Source: UBA5738 sp964470995 (GTDB taxonomy: Bacteria > Patescibacteriota > Minisyncoccia > Minisyncoccales > UBA5738). From it: a stretch of 23,709 bases of DNA. The position numbers and the translations under genes were made by a program. Each line of letters opens with the position of its first letter. Position 1 is the first letter of the stretch. Under the pieces are notes generated by a model. The model did no database searches. It saw nothing but the letters and a program-made list of their open reading frames with translations, and was not told the DNA's origin. The stretch covers positions 1-23,709 of the forward strand of contig CAYYEP010000014.1 in assembly GCA_964470995.1 (NCBI GenBank), given 5' to 3'. Below are positions 7,402 through 14,356 of this stretch, piece by piece.

Positions 7402-7522
7402 GCGAAATGCGACACGACTTTGAGCTTCATTTTCGTATTACGGACACAGTGATTTAACCTCTTTTAATTCATATTCTTTTAACTATCAGCATCATACAAT
7501 ATGGCCAAGGAAATACAACGGG

Positions 7523-7675
7523 GTGATAATAATTAGAGATACTTTCGAGTGTCCGATATGTCATCGCGACATGCGGCTTGCGCACCCTACGCTGGGGGAC
7601 TTCGCCGAATGTGAAAGCCAATGGAGAAGCACGCTTCTTCTCGAAACATCCATGGCGGCCGCAAAGACCACCTAA
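7523..7675 (+). CDS. Small Cys-containing protein, 50 aa, possible zinc-binding
   Basis: GTG 7523 to TAA 7673, 50 codons, with AAGGA at 7507-7511 (11-base spacing). The N-terminal part carries CPIC-H (Cys10, Cys13, His14), a zinc-knuckle half, with a further Cys30 (FAECE) as possible partner. The rest is soluble and unremarkable. An intrinsic terminator begins at its stop codon, which supports a real transcript; a TACAAT near 7495 may be its -10. No family recognised. Confidence 0.55.
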   Translation: MIIIRDTFECPICHRDMRLAHPTLGDFAECESQWRSTLLLETSMAAAKTT

Positions 7676-7701
7676 CCCGGCAATCGTTCCGGGTTTTTTT
7701 T
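7674..7701 (+). terminator. Intrinsic terminator overlapping the stop of the 7523 gene
   Basis: AACCCGG (7674-7680), 8-nt loop, CCGGGTT (7689-7695) and T8 (7694-7701). Its T-run leads directly into the TTGACA of the next promoter. Confidence 0.85.
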
Positions 7702-7728
7702 GACAAAAAAAAATTTTGGAGGTATTGC
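7700..7728 (+). promoter_or_regulatory. Promoter of the 54-aa gene at 7746
   Basis: TTGACA at 7700-7705, 17-nt spacer, TATTGC at 7723-7728 (weak -10). The -35 starts inside the T-run of the previous terminator. Predicted transcript start is about 7734, which excludes the upstream TTG codon at 7716 as a start. Confidence 0.5.
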
Positions 7729-7745
7729 TAAGGTGTGGTGTTGGT

Positions 7746-7910
7746 ATGGAAATTTTTACAATTGGGCAGCGAGTATTGGCTTTGGTCGATGGCGGATGGT
7801 ACGAGTGCGATATCCGCGGACTTCCAAAAAGTGGCGAGAAGGCATATGAGCTTAACTGCCAAGGCGAAACAATTCGCCGCGACGCGGAGGAGCTACGTTC
7901 AATCGGTTAG
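7746..7910 (+). CDS. Small SH3/Tudor-like protein, 54 aa, unknown function
   Basis: ATG 7746 to TAG 7908, 54 codons. A longer frame reaches back to TTG 7716, but that codon overlaps GGAGG (7718-7722) and lies upstream of the predicted transcript start, so ATG 7746 is preferred. The pattern IGQRVLALVDGGWYECDIRG followed by YELNCQGETIR is that of a small beta-barrel (Tudor/SH3-like): paired strands, an aromatic turn and a charged C-terminus. No function can be named. The gene has its own promoter and terminator. Confidence 0.7.
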   Translation: MEIFTIGQRVLALVDGGWYECDIRGLPKSGEKAYELNCQGETIRRDAEELRSIG

Positions 7911-7919
7911 AAGGATTCG

Positions 7920-7947
7920 GGCCTTCGCTAAGCGACGGCCTTTTTTT
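7920..7947 (+). terminator. Intrinsic terminator after the 54-aa gene
   Basis: GGCC (7920-7923), one mismatch, TCGC/GCGA with loop TAA, GGCC (7937-7940), then T7 (7941-7947), ten bases after the stop. Confidence 0.85.
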
Positions 7948-7964
7948 AATTTGCAGAAAATCAC

Positions 7965-7985
7965 GCCGCTCTTTGTCAAGGCGGC
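7965..7985 (-). terminator. Weak hairpin after uvrC
   Basis: GCCGC/GCGGC (7965-7969 and 7981-7985) directly beside the uvrC stop; read on the minus strand it is followed only by GTGATTTT. Possible weak terminator. Confidence 0.35.
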
Positions 7986-9038
7986 TTATTTTATCAGGGA
8001 TTTGCGGCGAGCGCGATTGTAAGTAATGGCGAAGCGATGGGCCTCGTCGCGGATTTGCAAAAAAAGGTTTGACAAATTGGGCGGCAATTTTGAAAGCCGG
8101 GCGTATTTTTTCGAATACGGGGAAAAAATTTTACCGTCGCCTTTGCCGATTTTTGCCAGTGCGACGATGGGGAGATCGATACCGCGCGCAGCTTTAAGCT
8201 GGCCTTTGCCGCCATCAAGAATAATAAGATCTGGATTGGGCCATTCGGGATGAGACAGGCGGCGCGTCAAGACTTCTTTAAGGGAAGCGACGTCGTTTTG
8301 GCCGGCAATCGTTTTTATTTTGAATTTACGGTATGAATTTTTATCGGGCAAACCGCGCTGAAACACAACCATAGAACCGACCGCCAGCGTTCCGGAAAGA
8401 TTGGAGATATCGTAACATTCCAGGCGCAGATTGTCGGCGCGGTAAATCTTTAATACAGTTTCCAGGGTTTTGATCATTCTTGGGTAATTTTTTTGGGGTC
8501 GGGCGCAAGGCGCGGAGCATAACCCGAGACTCTCGTAAAAACAAGATCTTTGGGGTAAGTTGCGGCAACTGCGGTAGGGAAACGCTTTGCGTATTTCCTT
8601 AAGAAAGGATTTTAGTTCCCGACCGGAAACAAAAGGGCCGCAAACTGCAGAGGTTTGGCCTGCACTCTTTTTTTGGGGTTGGTGGGTCAGGAAAATACGG
8701 GGAAATTCATCGTCGGAAAGACCGATAAAAAAATAGTTCTTGTCGTCTTTCCACTCCACGTTCCAGCGCGGCTGGAGTTTTTTTATGAACTGCTGTTCCA
8801 GAAGGAGAGCTTCCTTTTCATTGGCAGTGCGGATAAAATCAACGGCCGTTACGCGGGAGATGAAATCGAAGGCGTGCTGGTCCGGTTTTTGGAAGTGGTT
8901 TTTGACGCGTTTTTTCAAATTTTTGGCTTTGCCAACATAAATTACCGCCTCATCGGCGCCTTTAAAAAAATATACTCCCGGGGCATTGGGCAGGTCGTTG
9001 ACGATTTTTTGCAGTTGGTCGGTCATCCTATCGCTCAT
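7986..9038 (-). CDS. uvrC: Minimal excinuclease ABC subunit C (UvrC)
   Basis: 350 aa against about 600 in typical UvrC, the dual-incision nuclease of excision repair. Residues about 15-95 are the GIY-YIG nuclease (PGVYFFKG, YVGKAKNLKKRV). Cys158, 166, 174 and 178 have the spacing of the iron-sulfur cluster ligands. Residues about 205-345 are the RNase-H-like nuclease, with Asp210 (ECYDISNLSGT), Asp275 (LIILDGGKGQL) and His334 (RDEAHRFA) all kept. Only about 30 residues separate Cys178 from the second nuclease, so the UVR motif that binds UvrB and its linker are missing. The protein stops after NRARR, without the C-terminal helix-hairpin-helix pair. Both catalytic centres look intact. ATG 9026 is an alternative start. 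Confidence 0.95.
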   Translation of the reverse strand: MSDRMTDQLQKIVNDLPNAPGVYFFKGADEAVIYVGKAKNLKKRVKNHFQKPDQHAFDFISRVTAVDFIRTANEKEALLLEQQFIKKLQPRWNVEWKDDKNYFFIGLSDDEFPRIFLTHQPQKKSAGQTSAVCGPFVSGRELKSFLKEIRKAFPYRSCRNLPQRSCFYESLGLCSAPCARPQKNYPRMIKTLETVLKIYRADNLRLECYDISNLSGTLAVGSMVVFQRGLPDKNSYRKFKIKTIAGQNDVASLKEVLTRRLSHPEWPNPDLIILDGGKGQLKAARGIDLPIVALAKIGKGDGKIFSPYSKKYARLSKLPPNLSNLFLQIRDEAHRFAITYNRARRKSLIK

Positions 9039-9090
9039 TTTATACGGGAAGCACCTTGCTGCGCAAGAAATGCTGATCTCGCTCGGCTCG

Positions 9091-9118
9091 ATTATGAATT
9101 ATGAACGCGATTTGTCAA
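9091..9118 (-). promoter_or_regulatory. uvrC promoter
   Basis: On the minus strand TTGACA (9118-9113), 16-nt spacer, CATAAT (9096-9091). Predicted transcript start is about 9085, leaving a leader of about 47 nt before ATG 9038. No LexA-like site was recognised. Confidence 0.7.
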
Positions 9119-9170
9119 ACAGCGCCGGATTTTTTACGGGTTCAATAATTATCTTTAAGAACATATAAAA

Positions 9171-9293
9171 TAAATTTGATGGAGGAGGGCTTATCTCCCC
9201 GAATTTAATTGAGGGAGAGCAAATATTCAAAATTGAATGAGAGCATTACGCTCTCCAAATCTGGGATGCCGCTTTAATCAGCATCCTTTTTTT
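9171..9293 (+). ncRNA. Candidate structured RNA or attenuator between uvrC and uvrA
   Basis: No sizeable gene lies at 9039-9478. A weak promoter, TTCAAT (9141-9146), 17 nt, TATAAA (9164-9169), would start RNA near 9176. The segment folds into TAAATT/AATTTA (9171-9176 with 9202-9207) closing a GGAG/CTCC hairpin. Then two exclusive pairings compete for the same strand: GGAGAGC (9214-9220) with GCTCTCC (9250-9256), or GAGAGC (9239-9244) with GCTCTC (9250-9255). An intrinsic terminator ends it. This layout fits a small RNA or a riboswitch-like leader. No known family was recognised, and the only peptide start would give nine residues. Confidence 0.5.
9264..9293 (+). terminator. Intrinsic terminator upstream of uvrA
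   Basis: GGATGC (9264-9269), 11-nt loop, GCATCC (9281-9286), T7 (9287-9293). It ends the candidate structured RNA and insulates uvrA from upstream transcription. Beyond it TTGATT and TAAAAT (near 9340-9362, spacer about 15) may drive uvrA. Confidence 0.85.
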
Positions 9294-9478
9294 ATTTCGC
9301 GCCCGGCAGTGTTTGATTATCGGATTTAAAAATTGTTGATTCCCCGGAACCGGTTTTAAAATGGGAGTCAGAGGGATGAAGTGATTATTTTTTTGGCGAT
9401 CGCGGGGGCTTTTCAAGCATTGATTTTTGGGGTATGATGAATACTCGAATTAAAAAACGGCCCCTTAGGGCAACTTCT

Positions 9479-12406
9479 ATGGATTCAGATTTCATTGAGC
9501 TTTCGGGCGTAAAGGTACACAATCTTAAAAATATAAGCTTAAAGATTCCTAAAGGCAAACTGGTAGTGATTTGCGGTATTTCGGGCTCGGGAAAATCTTC
9601 TTTGGCGTTTGATACAATATTTCAGGAAGGCCAGCGGCGCTATCTGGAAAGTTTGTCAAGCTATGCCCGTCAATTTTTAGGCGGGCTAAAAAAACCGGAC
9701 GTTGAAAAGATTAGCGGGTTATCTCCGACGATTGCGGTAAATCAAAAAACAATTTCCTCGAACCCTCGCTCAACAGTCGGAACACTGACGGAAATTTATG
9801 ATTATCTGCGACTGCTTTTTTCGCATATTGGCCGAGCGCATTGTCCGAAGTGCGGCAAGCCGGTAGTATCGCAAACGCCCGACAATATGGCCGAGCGCAT
9901 ATATAAGCGCGCCCTGGAGTCTGAAGTTACCATCGTGGCTCCGATCGTACGCTCCAAGAAGGGGCAACACCAAGGAGTTTTGGAGGAGATATACCGGAGC
10001 GGCTGGCCGCAAATAATCATCGATGGAATTGTTTACGGTAGCGACGAGGCCAGAGAAAAGGAGCTGGATAAACAAAGGGTTCACACAATCGGGGTGCCAA
10101 TTGATAAATTTGACTTGAAGCCCTGTGCGGCAAAACCTGCCGCAAACAAAAAAACAACCTCAAAAGCGGAATCGGAGGCGATGATGGTTAAAAAACGCAA
10201 ACTGGAAAGCCTGCTTAAGAACGAAAAGGAAAGGATATTAGCGTCGGTCAAAAAGGCGTTGGAAATGGGCAAAGGACGGCTGTTGATTGCCTATAAAGCA
10301 GGCAAGGCCGTTCATAATGAATCTTTTTCGAGTTTTTTTTCGTGCCCGGATTGCCAGGTGTCATTACCTGATATTGAACCGAAGATTTTTTCTTTCAATA
10401 GCCCTTTCGGCGCATGCAAAACTTGCCAGGGGCTCGGCAAGCTGGCCAAAGTGAACAAGGAGTTGATACTGAATCCACGCCTTTCCCTTAACCAGGGCGC
10501 GATTTTGCCGTGGTTTTCCCTGGGAAGGTGGTCATTAAGAACCTTGGGTGTGCCATACCAAAAATGGTCGTTGCAAAATCTTTCGGAAAAGGAAAATTTT
10601 TCGATGGACGAGCCATTTCAGAATTTGCCGGCGCATATCCAGGAACTTGTGCTGTACGGCAATAAAGCTTACGCGGCCGCCTCTGCCAAAGGCAACGGCG
10701 AACCAATGGATTATGAAGGCATTATCCCGCGAATGGAACGAGCGCATCGCGAGACAACTTCGGAATATTTGCGCTCGGAAATTACAAAATATATGTCCGA
10801 GATCGAGTGTCCGGCTTGCCGCGGCGCACGCTTGTCTCCAGAGGCGCTGTCGGTGAAAGTGGGAGGCAAAAGTATTCATGAGGTAGCGGCTCTGCCGGTG
10901 CGCGAGGAAATAATTTTCTTCCAAGAGTTGGAAAAAACATTAACCGACAAGGAAAGAGAGATCGCGCCAACGATGGTTCGGGAAATTTGCAAACGATTAA
11001 GCTTTTTGGTTGAAGTGGGGGTAGACTATATTGATCTGGCGCGCGAAGCCACCACCTTATCGGTGGGGGAAAACCAGCGGATCCGGCTGGCATGCCAGCT
11101 GGGTTCGGCGCTGTCGGGGGTGGTGTATGTTTTGGACGAGCCGACTGTAGGACTGCACCAGCGCGACGTTGATCGGTTGATCAGCGCGCTTAAAAAACTT
11201 AAGGATTTGAAAAACACAGTTATTGTGGTAGAGCATGACGAACAGGTTATGCAGGCGGCTGACTGGGTGATCGAGATCGGACCGGGAGCGGGAATCCATG
11301 GCGGCAAAGTGGTATTTGAGGGAACTCCAAAACAATTATTGCGAACCAATACGCTAACCGGAAAGTATCTGTCGGAAAGGATGACCATTGCGACTGGTTT
11401 TAAAAAGAAGGATGTAACAGAGCGAACACTTTGGATGAATTTGGAAGGCGCAGCTCAATTCAGCTTAAAGAACGTGGATCTAAAGATTCCGTTAGGAAAG
11501 CTGGTTTGCGTATGCGGCGTATCTGGTTCGGGCAAGAGCACTTTAGTTATCGATACTTTATCGAGCATTTTAATGCGCGACATTATGAACGCGCGCACGG
11601 TTCCGGGAAAATACGCGCAACTGACCGGCGCGGAAAGACTGAATAAGGCGGTTTTGGTCGATCAAAGCCCTATTGGCAAGACGCCGCGGTCGAACCCGGC
11701 AACATATACCGGAGTTTTTAACCATATACGCGAACTCTATACCAGCACGCGCGACAGCCAAATGCGGGGATTTACGCCGGGCCATTTTTCGTTTAACACG
11801 CAGAAAGGGCGTTGCGCGGCTTGCCAGGGGGAAGGTTTCCAGAAAGTGGAAATGTATTTTTTGCCGGATGTCTATGTGGAGTGCGAGGTTTGCAAAGGGC
11901 AGAGGTTTACCGCCGAAGTTTTGAGCGCAAAATTCCACGATAAGAATATTGCCGATGTTTTGAATATGAGCGTGGATGAAGCGAAGGTTTTTTTTGCCGA
12001 TATCCCGGTCATTCGCGACAAAATCGAATTGCTTTCAGATATTGGCTTGGGTTATTTAAAATTGGGGCAGTCGGCGCCAAGTCTGTCGGGCGGGGAGGCT
12101 CAGCGCATTAAACTGGCGTCGGAACTTTCCAAGCGGGATACGGGCCGGACGGTTTATATTTTAGACGAACCTACGGTGGGATTGCATTTTGATGACGCAA
12201 AAAAGCTTTTGATAATCCTGCGGCGGCTGGTGGAAAAGGGCAATTCGGTGATCATCATCGAGCACAATCTGCAGATCATCAAGGAAAGCGACTGGGCGAT
12301 TGAGATTGGCCCGGAAGGCGGAGATAAAGGCGGCCGGATAATTTTTGAGGGCACGCCGAATCAGCTGGCAAAGACCAACACTTGGACGGCGAAATTTTTA
12401 AAGTGA
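9479..12406 (+). CDS. uvrA: Excinuclease ABC subunit A (UvrA)
   Basis: UvrA is the ATP-dependent damage sensor that loads UvrB; a dimer of double ABC ATPases. From ATG 9479 it has 975 aa (typical about 940). This start has AGGG 8 bases upstream and gives the family's usual beginning (VKVHNLKNISL); ATG 9434 would add 15 atypical residues. Seen: Walker A GISGSGKS, zinc pair CPKC near residue 122, CPDC/CKTCQGLGK, CPACRGARLSPEAL, second Walker A GVSGSGKS near 679, CAACQGEGF/CEVCKGQRF, and two LDEPTVGLH Walker B regions. Signature II is canonical LSGGEAQ (near 869), but signature I reads LSVGENQ (near 527) instead of LSGGE-Q. Its C-terminal end is complete. Confidence 0.96.
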   Translation: MDSDFIELSGVKVHNLKNISLKIPKGKLVVICGISGSGKSSLAFDTIFQEGQRRYLESLSSYARQFLGGLKKPDVEKISGLSPTIAVNQKTISSNPRSTVGTLTEIYDYLRLLFSHIGRAHCPKCGKPVVSQTPDNMAERIYKRALESEVTIVAPIVRSKKGQHQGVLEEIYRSGWPQIIIDGIVYGSDEAREKELDKQRVHTIGVPIDKFDLKPCAAKPAANKKTTSKAESEAMMVKKRKLESLLKNEKERILASVKKALEMGKGRLLIAYKAGKAVHNESFSSFFSCPDCQVSLPDIEPKIFSFNSPFGACKTCQGLGKLAKVNKELILNPRLSLNQGAILPWFSLGRWSLRTLGVPYQKWSLQNLSEKENFSMDEPFQNLPAHIQELVLYGNKAYAAASAKGNGEPMDYEGIIPRMERAHRETTSEYLRSEITKYMSEIECPACRGARLSPEALSVKVGGKSIHEVAALPVREEIIFFQELEKTLTDKEREIAPTMVREICKRLSFLVEVGVDYIDLAREATTLSVGENQRIRLACQLGSALSGVVYVLDEPTVGLHQRDVDRLISALKKLKDLKNTVIVVEHDEQVMQAADWVIEIGPGAGIHGGKVVFEGTPKQLLRTNTLTGKYLSERMTIATGFKKKDVTERTLWMNLEGAAQFSLKNVDLKIPLGKLVCVCGVSGSGKSTLVIDTLSSILMRDIMNARTVPGKYAQLTGAERLNKAVLVDQSPIGKTPRSNPATYTGVFNHIRELYTSTRDSQMRGFTPGHFSFNTQKGRCAACQGEGFQKVEMYFLPDVYVECEVCKGQRFTAEVLSAKFHDKNIADVLNMSVDEAKVFFADIPVIRDKIELLSDIGLGYLKLGQSAPSLSGGEAQRIKLASELSKRDTGRTVYILDEPTVGLHFDDAKKLLIILRRLVEKGNSVIIIEHNLQIIKESDWAIEIGPEGGDKGGRIIFEGTPNQLAKTNTWTAKFLK

Positions 12407-12567
12407 AGCGAGTATTAGAAGCGATGCCGCCAGATAATGGCCGGTAAAGCGGGGCAAGTATCCAATCTTTTTTTATTTATCTGCCAGAATACCACGCCGC
12501 TTTGGAGCAGGGTAGTTTATTTTCTGACAATTAAGCTAAAATGGAATTAGATATTTAACGGAGGATT

Positions 12568-12699
12568 ATGGATCGAAAAACGCGGATAAAGTTAGAGGAA
12601 CCAGTGCGATTATGCTGGAATTGCCATAAAAAGCTACGTTGTCCGAATGGATTATGCGAGTTGTGCGGGGCCAGACCCGATGATTCCCGAGCCGATTAG
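12568..12699 (+). CDS. Zinc-ribbon micro-protein, 43 aa
   Basis: ATG 12568 to TAG 12697, 43 codons. GGAGG at 12560-12564 lies 3 bases before the ATG, which is close but strong. Two knuckles, CWNC (Cys16, Cys19) and CELCG (Cys30, Cys33), with an extra Cys25, form a classical four-Cys zinc ribbon; the N-terminus is basic. Such mini-ribbons often bind RNA, DNA or ribosomes, but no role can be assigned. The stop codon merges with an intrinsic terminator, so this is a single-gene unit downstream of uvrA. CTGACA at 12524 with TTAGAT at 12547 (17-nt spacer) is a possible promoter. Confidence 0.75.
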   Translation: MDRKTRIKLEEPVRLCWNCHKKLRCPNGLCELCGARPDDSRAD

Positions 12700-12723
12700 G
12701 CCGTTCGAGCGACGGCCTTTTTT
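12699..12723 (+). terminator. Intrinsic terminator of the zinc-ribbon gene
   Basis: GGCCGT (12699-12704), 7-nt loop, ACGGCC (12712-12717), T6 (12718-12723); it begins on the last base of the stop codon. Confidence 0.88.
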
Positions 12724-12828
12724 ATTTTGACTTCCTAGGCGCAAGCGGAGACCAGTTCGACCAAGACTGCCGCAGCGTTTACCCCTCGGAGGGCTCATTA
12801 GAAAGCAGTTATTGCGCAAACTTTGATT

Positions 12829-12857
12829 TTGACCACAGCGCATATTGGTGCTAAAAT
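12829..12857 (+). promoter_or_regulatory. Promoter of the secreted protein gene at 12911
   Basis: TTGACC (12829-12834), exactly 17 nt, TAAAAT (12852-12857). Predicted start about 12864, giving a leader of about 47 nt with GGAGG at 12899-12903. Confidence 0.75.
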
Positions 12858-12910
12858 TTGCTAATTGGAATTAAGAACAGATTGAAAGTAGCGTATTTGG
12901 AGGCGTTAAT

Positions 12911-13417
12911 ATGAAGGAACTGGCATTATTGATGTTCTTTTGCATCGCAATAGTTGCAAGCGGATTTGAAGTAAGGCAAGGACCTGATTCGCTTGATATA
13001 GACAGCGAAGGCAAATACTTAATTACTTTTGCCAACGGAACCCAGGCCAGCGGTAATTTAAATATCAGCGCCCTGCTGGCATCAACCGAAAGTGAACGGA
13101 TGATTTTTAACGAGGTTATGGCTAATTACGATTCTGGTTCGGCCCTGGTCGAGGTATATAACTTTGGACCGCCAAGAAAGATCGAAACCGGTTACGGGCG
13201 AATGGCCGTACCGCGTGGCCGTACTGTGATTCAAATGAAGGTATCCTTTCATAACGGGTTTGGAACAATAAACCTCGCAGATGCGCAGAGCGGCGAGTTA
13301 TTTGATACTATAAGCATTCAGGACCACCATCCTTGGTGGGCGACCTATCAGCGGTCACCCGATCTATACGGCGGTTGGAAATATAAAATGCCATCCCTGG
13401 GATTCGCAAATCAATGA
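12911..13417 (+). CDS. Secreted protein of unknown function, 168 aa
   Basis: ATG 12911 with GGAGG (12899-12903) at an ideal 7-base spacing. Residues 1-18 are a signal peptide (MKE, hydrophobic core LALLMFFCIAIV, cleavage likely after Ala16-Ser17-Gly18). The mature part is rich in short beta-like strands and turns, with a Trp/His-rich patch DHHPWWATY near residues 137-145; no Cys remain after cleavage. I do not recognise a family. The export signal places it outside the membrane. It forms a single-gene unit with its own promoter and terminator, next to a convergent lipoprotein gene. Confidence 0.75.
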   Translation: MKELALLMFFCIAIVASGFEVRQGPDSLDIDSEGKYLITFANGTQASGNLNISALLASTESERMIFNEVMANYDSGSALVEVYNFGPPRKIETGYGRMAVPRGRTVIQMKVSFHNGFGTINLADAQSGELFDTISIQDHHPWWATYQRSPDLYGGWKYKMPSLGFANQ

Positions 13418-13426
13418 GCGGCACGG

Positions 13427-13451
13427 AAGAACGGCATTCGTTCTTTTTTTT
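13427..13451 (+). terminator. Intrinsic terminator of the secreted protein gene
   Basis: AAGAACG (13427-13433), GCATT loop, CGTTCTT (13439-13445) and a T-run to about 13451. Confidence 0.87.
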
Positions 13452-13569
13452 TGAACTTTGTCCGTATCCGGCTCCAACGCAATCAACCAATAACATCATT
13501 TGTTGCGGCCGCCAAATTGATTAAATCAATATCGCGCCAAGGAATTCGGATTTATTCTTGTTTTAAGAT

Positions 13570-13592
13570 AAAAAAATGCGATTAGAATCGCA
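13570..13592 (-). terminator. Intrinsic terminator embedded in the lipoprotein gene end
   Basis: On the minus strand TGCGAT-TCTA-ATCGCA (13592-13577) followed by T7 (13576-13570). The stop codon (13584-13582) sits at the loop, so the last codons form the terminator stem. Confidence 0.85.
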
Positions 13593-14274
13593 AAGTTACG
13601 TTATTTTTTCCGAGAAGCGTATTGAGCTCGTTTATTTTGGCCGCGGTTATATTTTTTTGATGTTGCATTGTGTAAACTCTGTATAAATAATAATGCTCAT
13701 AGCATGTGTTTTCTTCTTCCAAAAAGATTCCTTTTGCAACTTTGCGGAGTGTTCTCCATGAGGAATGGCACATCCCATCGGGGCTTGGCTGACCCCAGCG
13801 ATTGGGCTCACACAGAAGTGTTTCACCGCTAATAACGATATAATTATCTAATCCGATACTGCCAAAGGCTTTAGATTTGCCGATTTGGGCAACAACCTCT
13901 CCGTTAACAGGGTTGATACTTATATTAAAACATCCTTGGCTTTCCAGAGCGTCAATTACTCCTGTTTTTTGGACCAGGCTGATATTGGCCGTTAACCGCG
14001 CCAAACCGCTGGAGTTTCTTACATCAGCTTCGCCGGAATAATTTCCTTTGTTGAAGTCGACTTTCCATGCGGTTATATTGTGAATGAGCGGGTGGAAATA
14101 AACCGGGGTAATAGTGCTGATATCGCCGATTGCGCTTGTCATTTCCGACTGGCCGGGAACGGCCGAATTTTCGTTTTTATTTTTTTCTTGTTTTTCCTGG
14201 TCAATGCAGCCGATTCCGGTAAATAATATCGACACTATCGATATTATGGCCAGATATTCCAATTTTGTTTTCAT
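13582..14274 (-). CDS. Predicted lipoprotein of unknown function, about 230 aa
   Basis: The N-terminus from ATG 14274 is MKTK followed by a hydrophobic stretch and TGIGC, a lipobox-like site with Cys23 (the -3 residue is Gly, not the usual Leu). A Lys/Glu/Asn-rich linker follows, typical of lipoproteins. The mature domain has scattered Cys and a segment reading LLCEPNRWGQPSPDGMCHSS; no family was recognised. A GTG start at 14286 would add four residues. The promoter (TTTACA 14318-14313, 16 nt, TATAAC 14296-14291) predicts an RNA start at about 14284, on that GTG, so the message would be leaderless or have a leader of only about 10 nt. Divergent from rmuC. Confidence 0.75.
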   Translation of the reverse strand: MKTKLEYLAIISIVSILFTGIGCIDQEKQEKNKNENSAVPGQSEMTSAIGDISTITPVYFHPLIHNITAWKVDFNKGNYSGEADVRNSSGLARLTANISLVQKTGVIDALESQGCFNISINPVNGEVVAQIGKSKAFGSIGLDNYIVISGETLLCEPNRWGQPSPDGMCHSSWRTLRKVAKGIFLEEENTCYEHYYLYRVYTMQHQKNITAAKINELNTLLGKNNVTLRF

Positions 14275-14290
14275 TCGAATCGCCACTTAT

Positions 14291-14339
14291 GTTATATAAT
14301 TTTTTTTCGACTTGTAAAGATGGTGCAAGTGAATACATT
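14291..14339. promoter_or_regulatory. Overlapping divergent promoters (lipoprotein / rmuC)
   Basis: Minus: TTTACA (14318-14313), 16 nt, TATAAC (14296-14291). Plus: TTGTAA (14312-14317), 16 nt, TACATT (14334-14339). The two -35 boxes are read from the same six to seven base pairs, so polymerase could occupy only one direction at a time. The plus promoter is the weaker call. Confidence 0.55.
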
Positions 14340-14356
14340 CGGGTAAATTAGAATAT

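Noticed and set aside
9237..9329. 30-codon frame in the uvrC-uvrA gap
   Set aside because: It runs through a strong intrinsic terminator and has no ribosome site.
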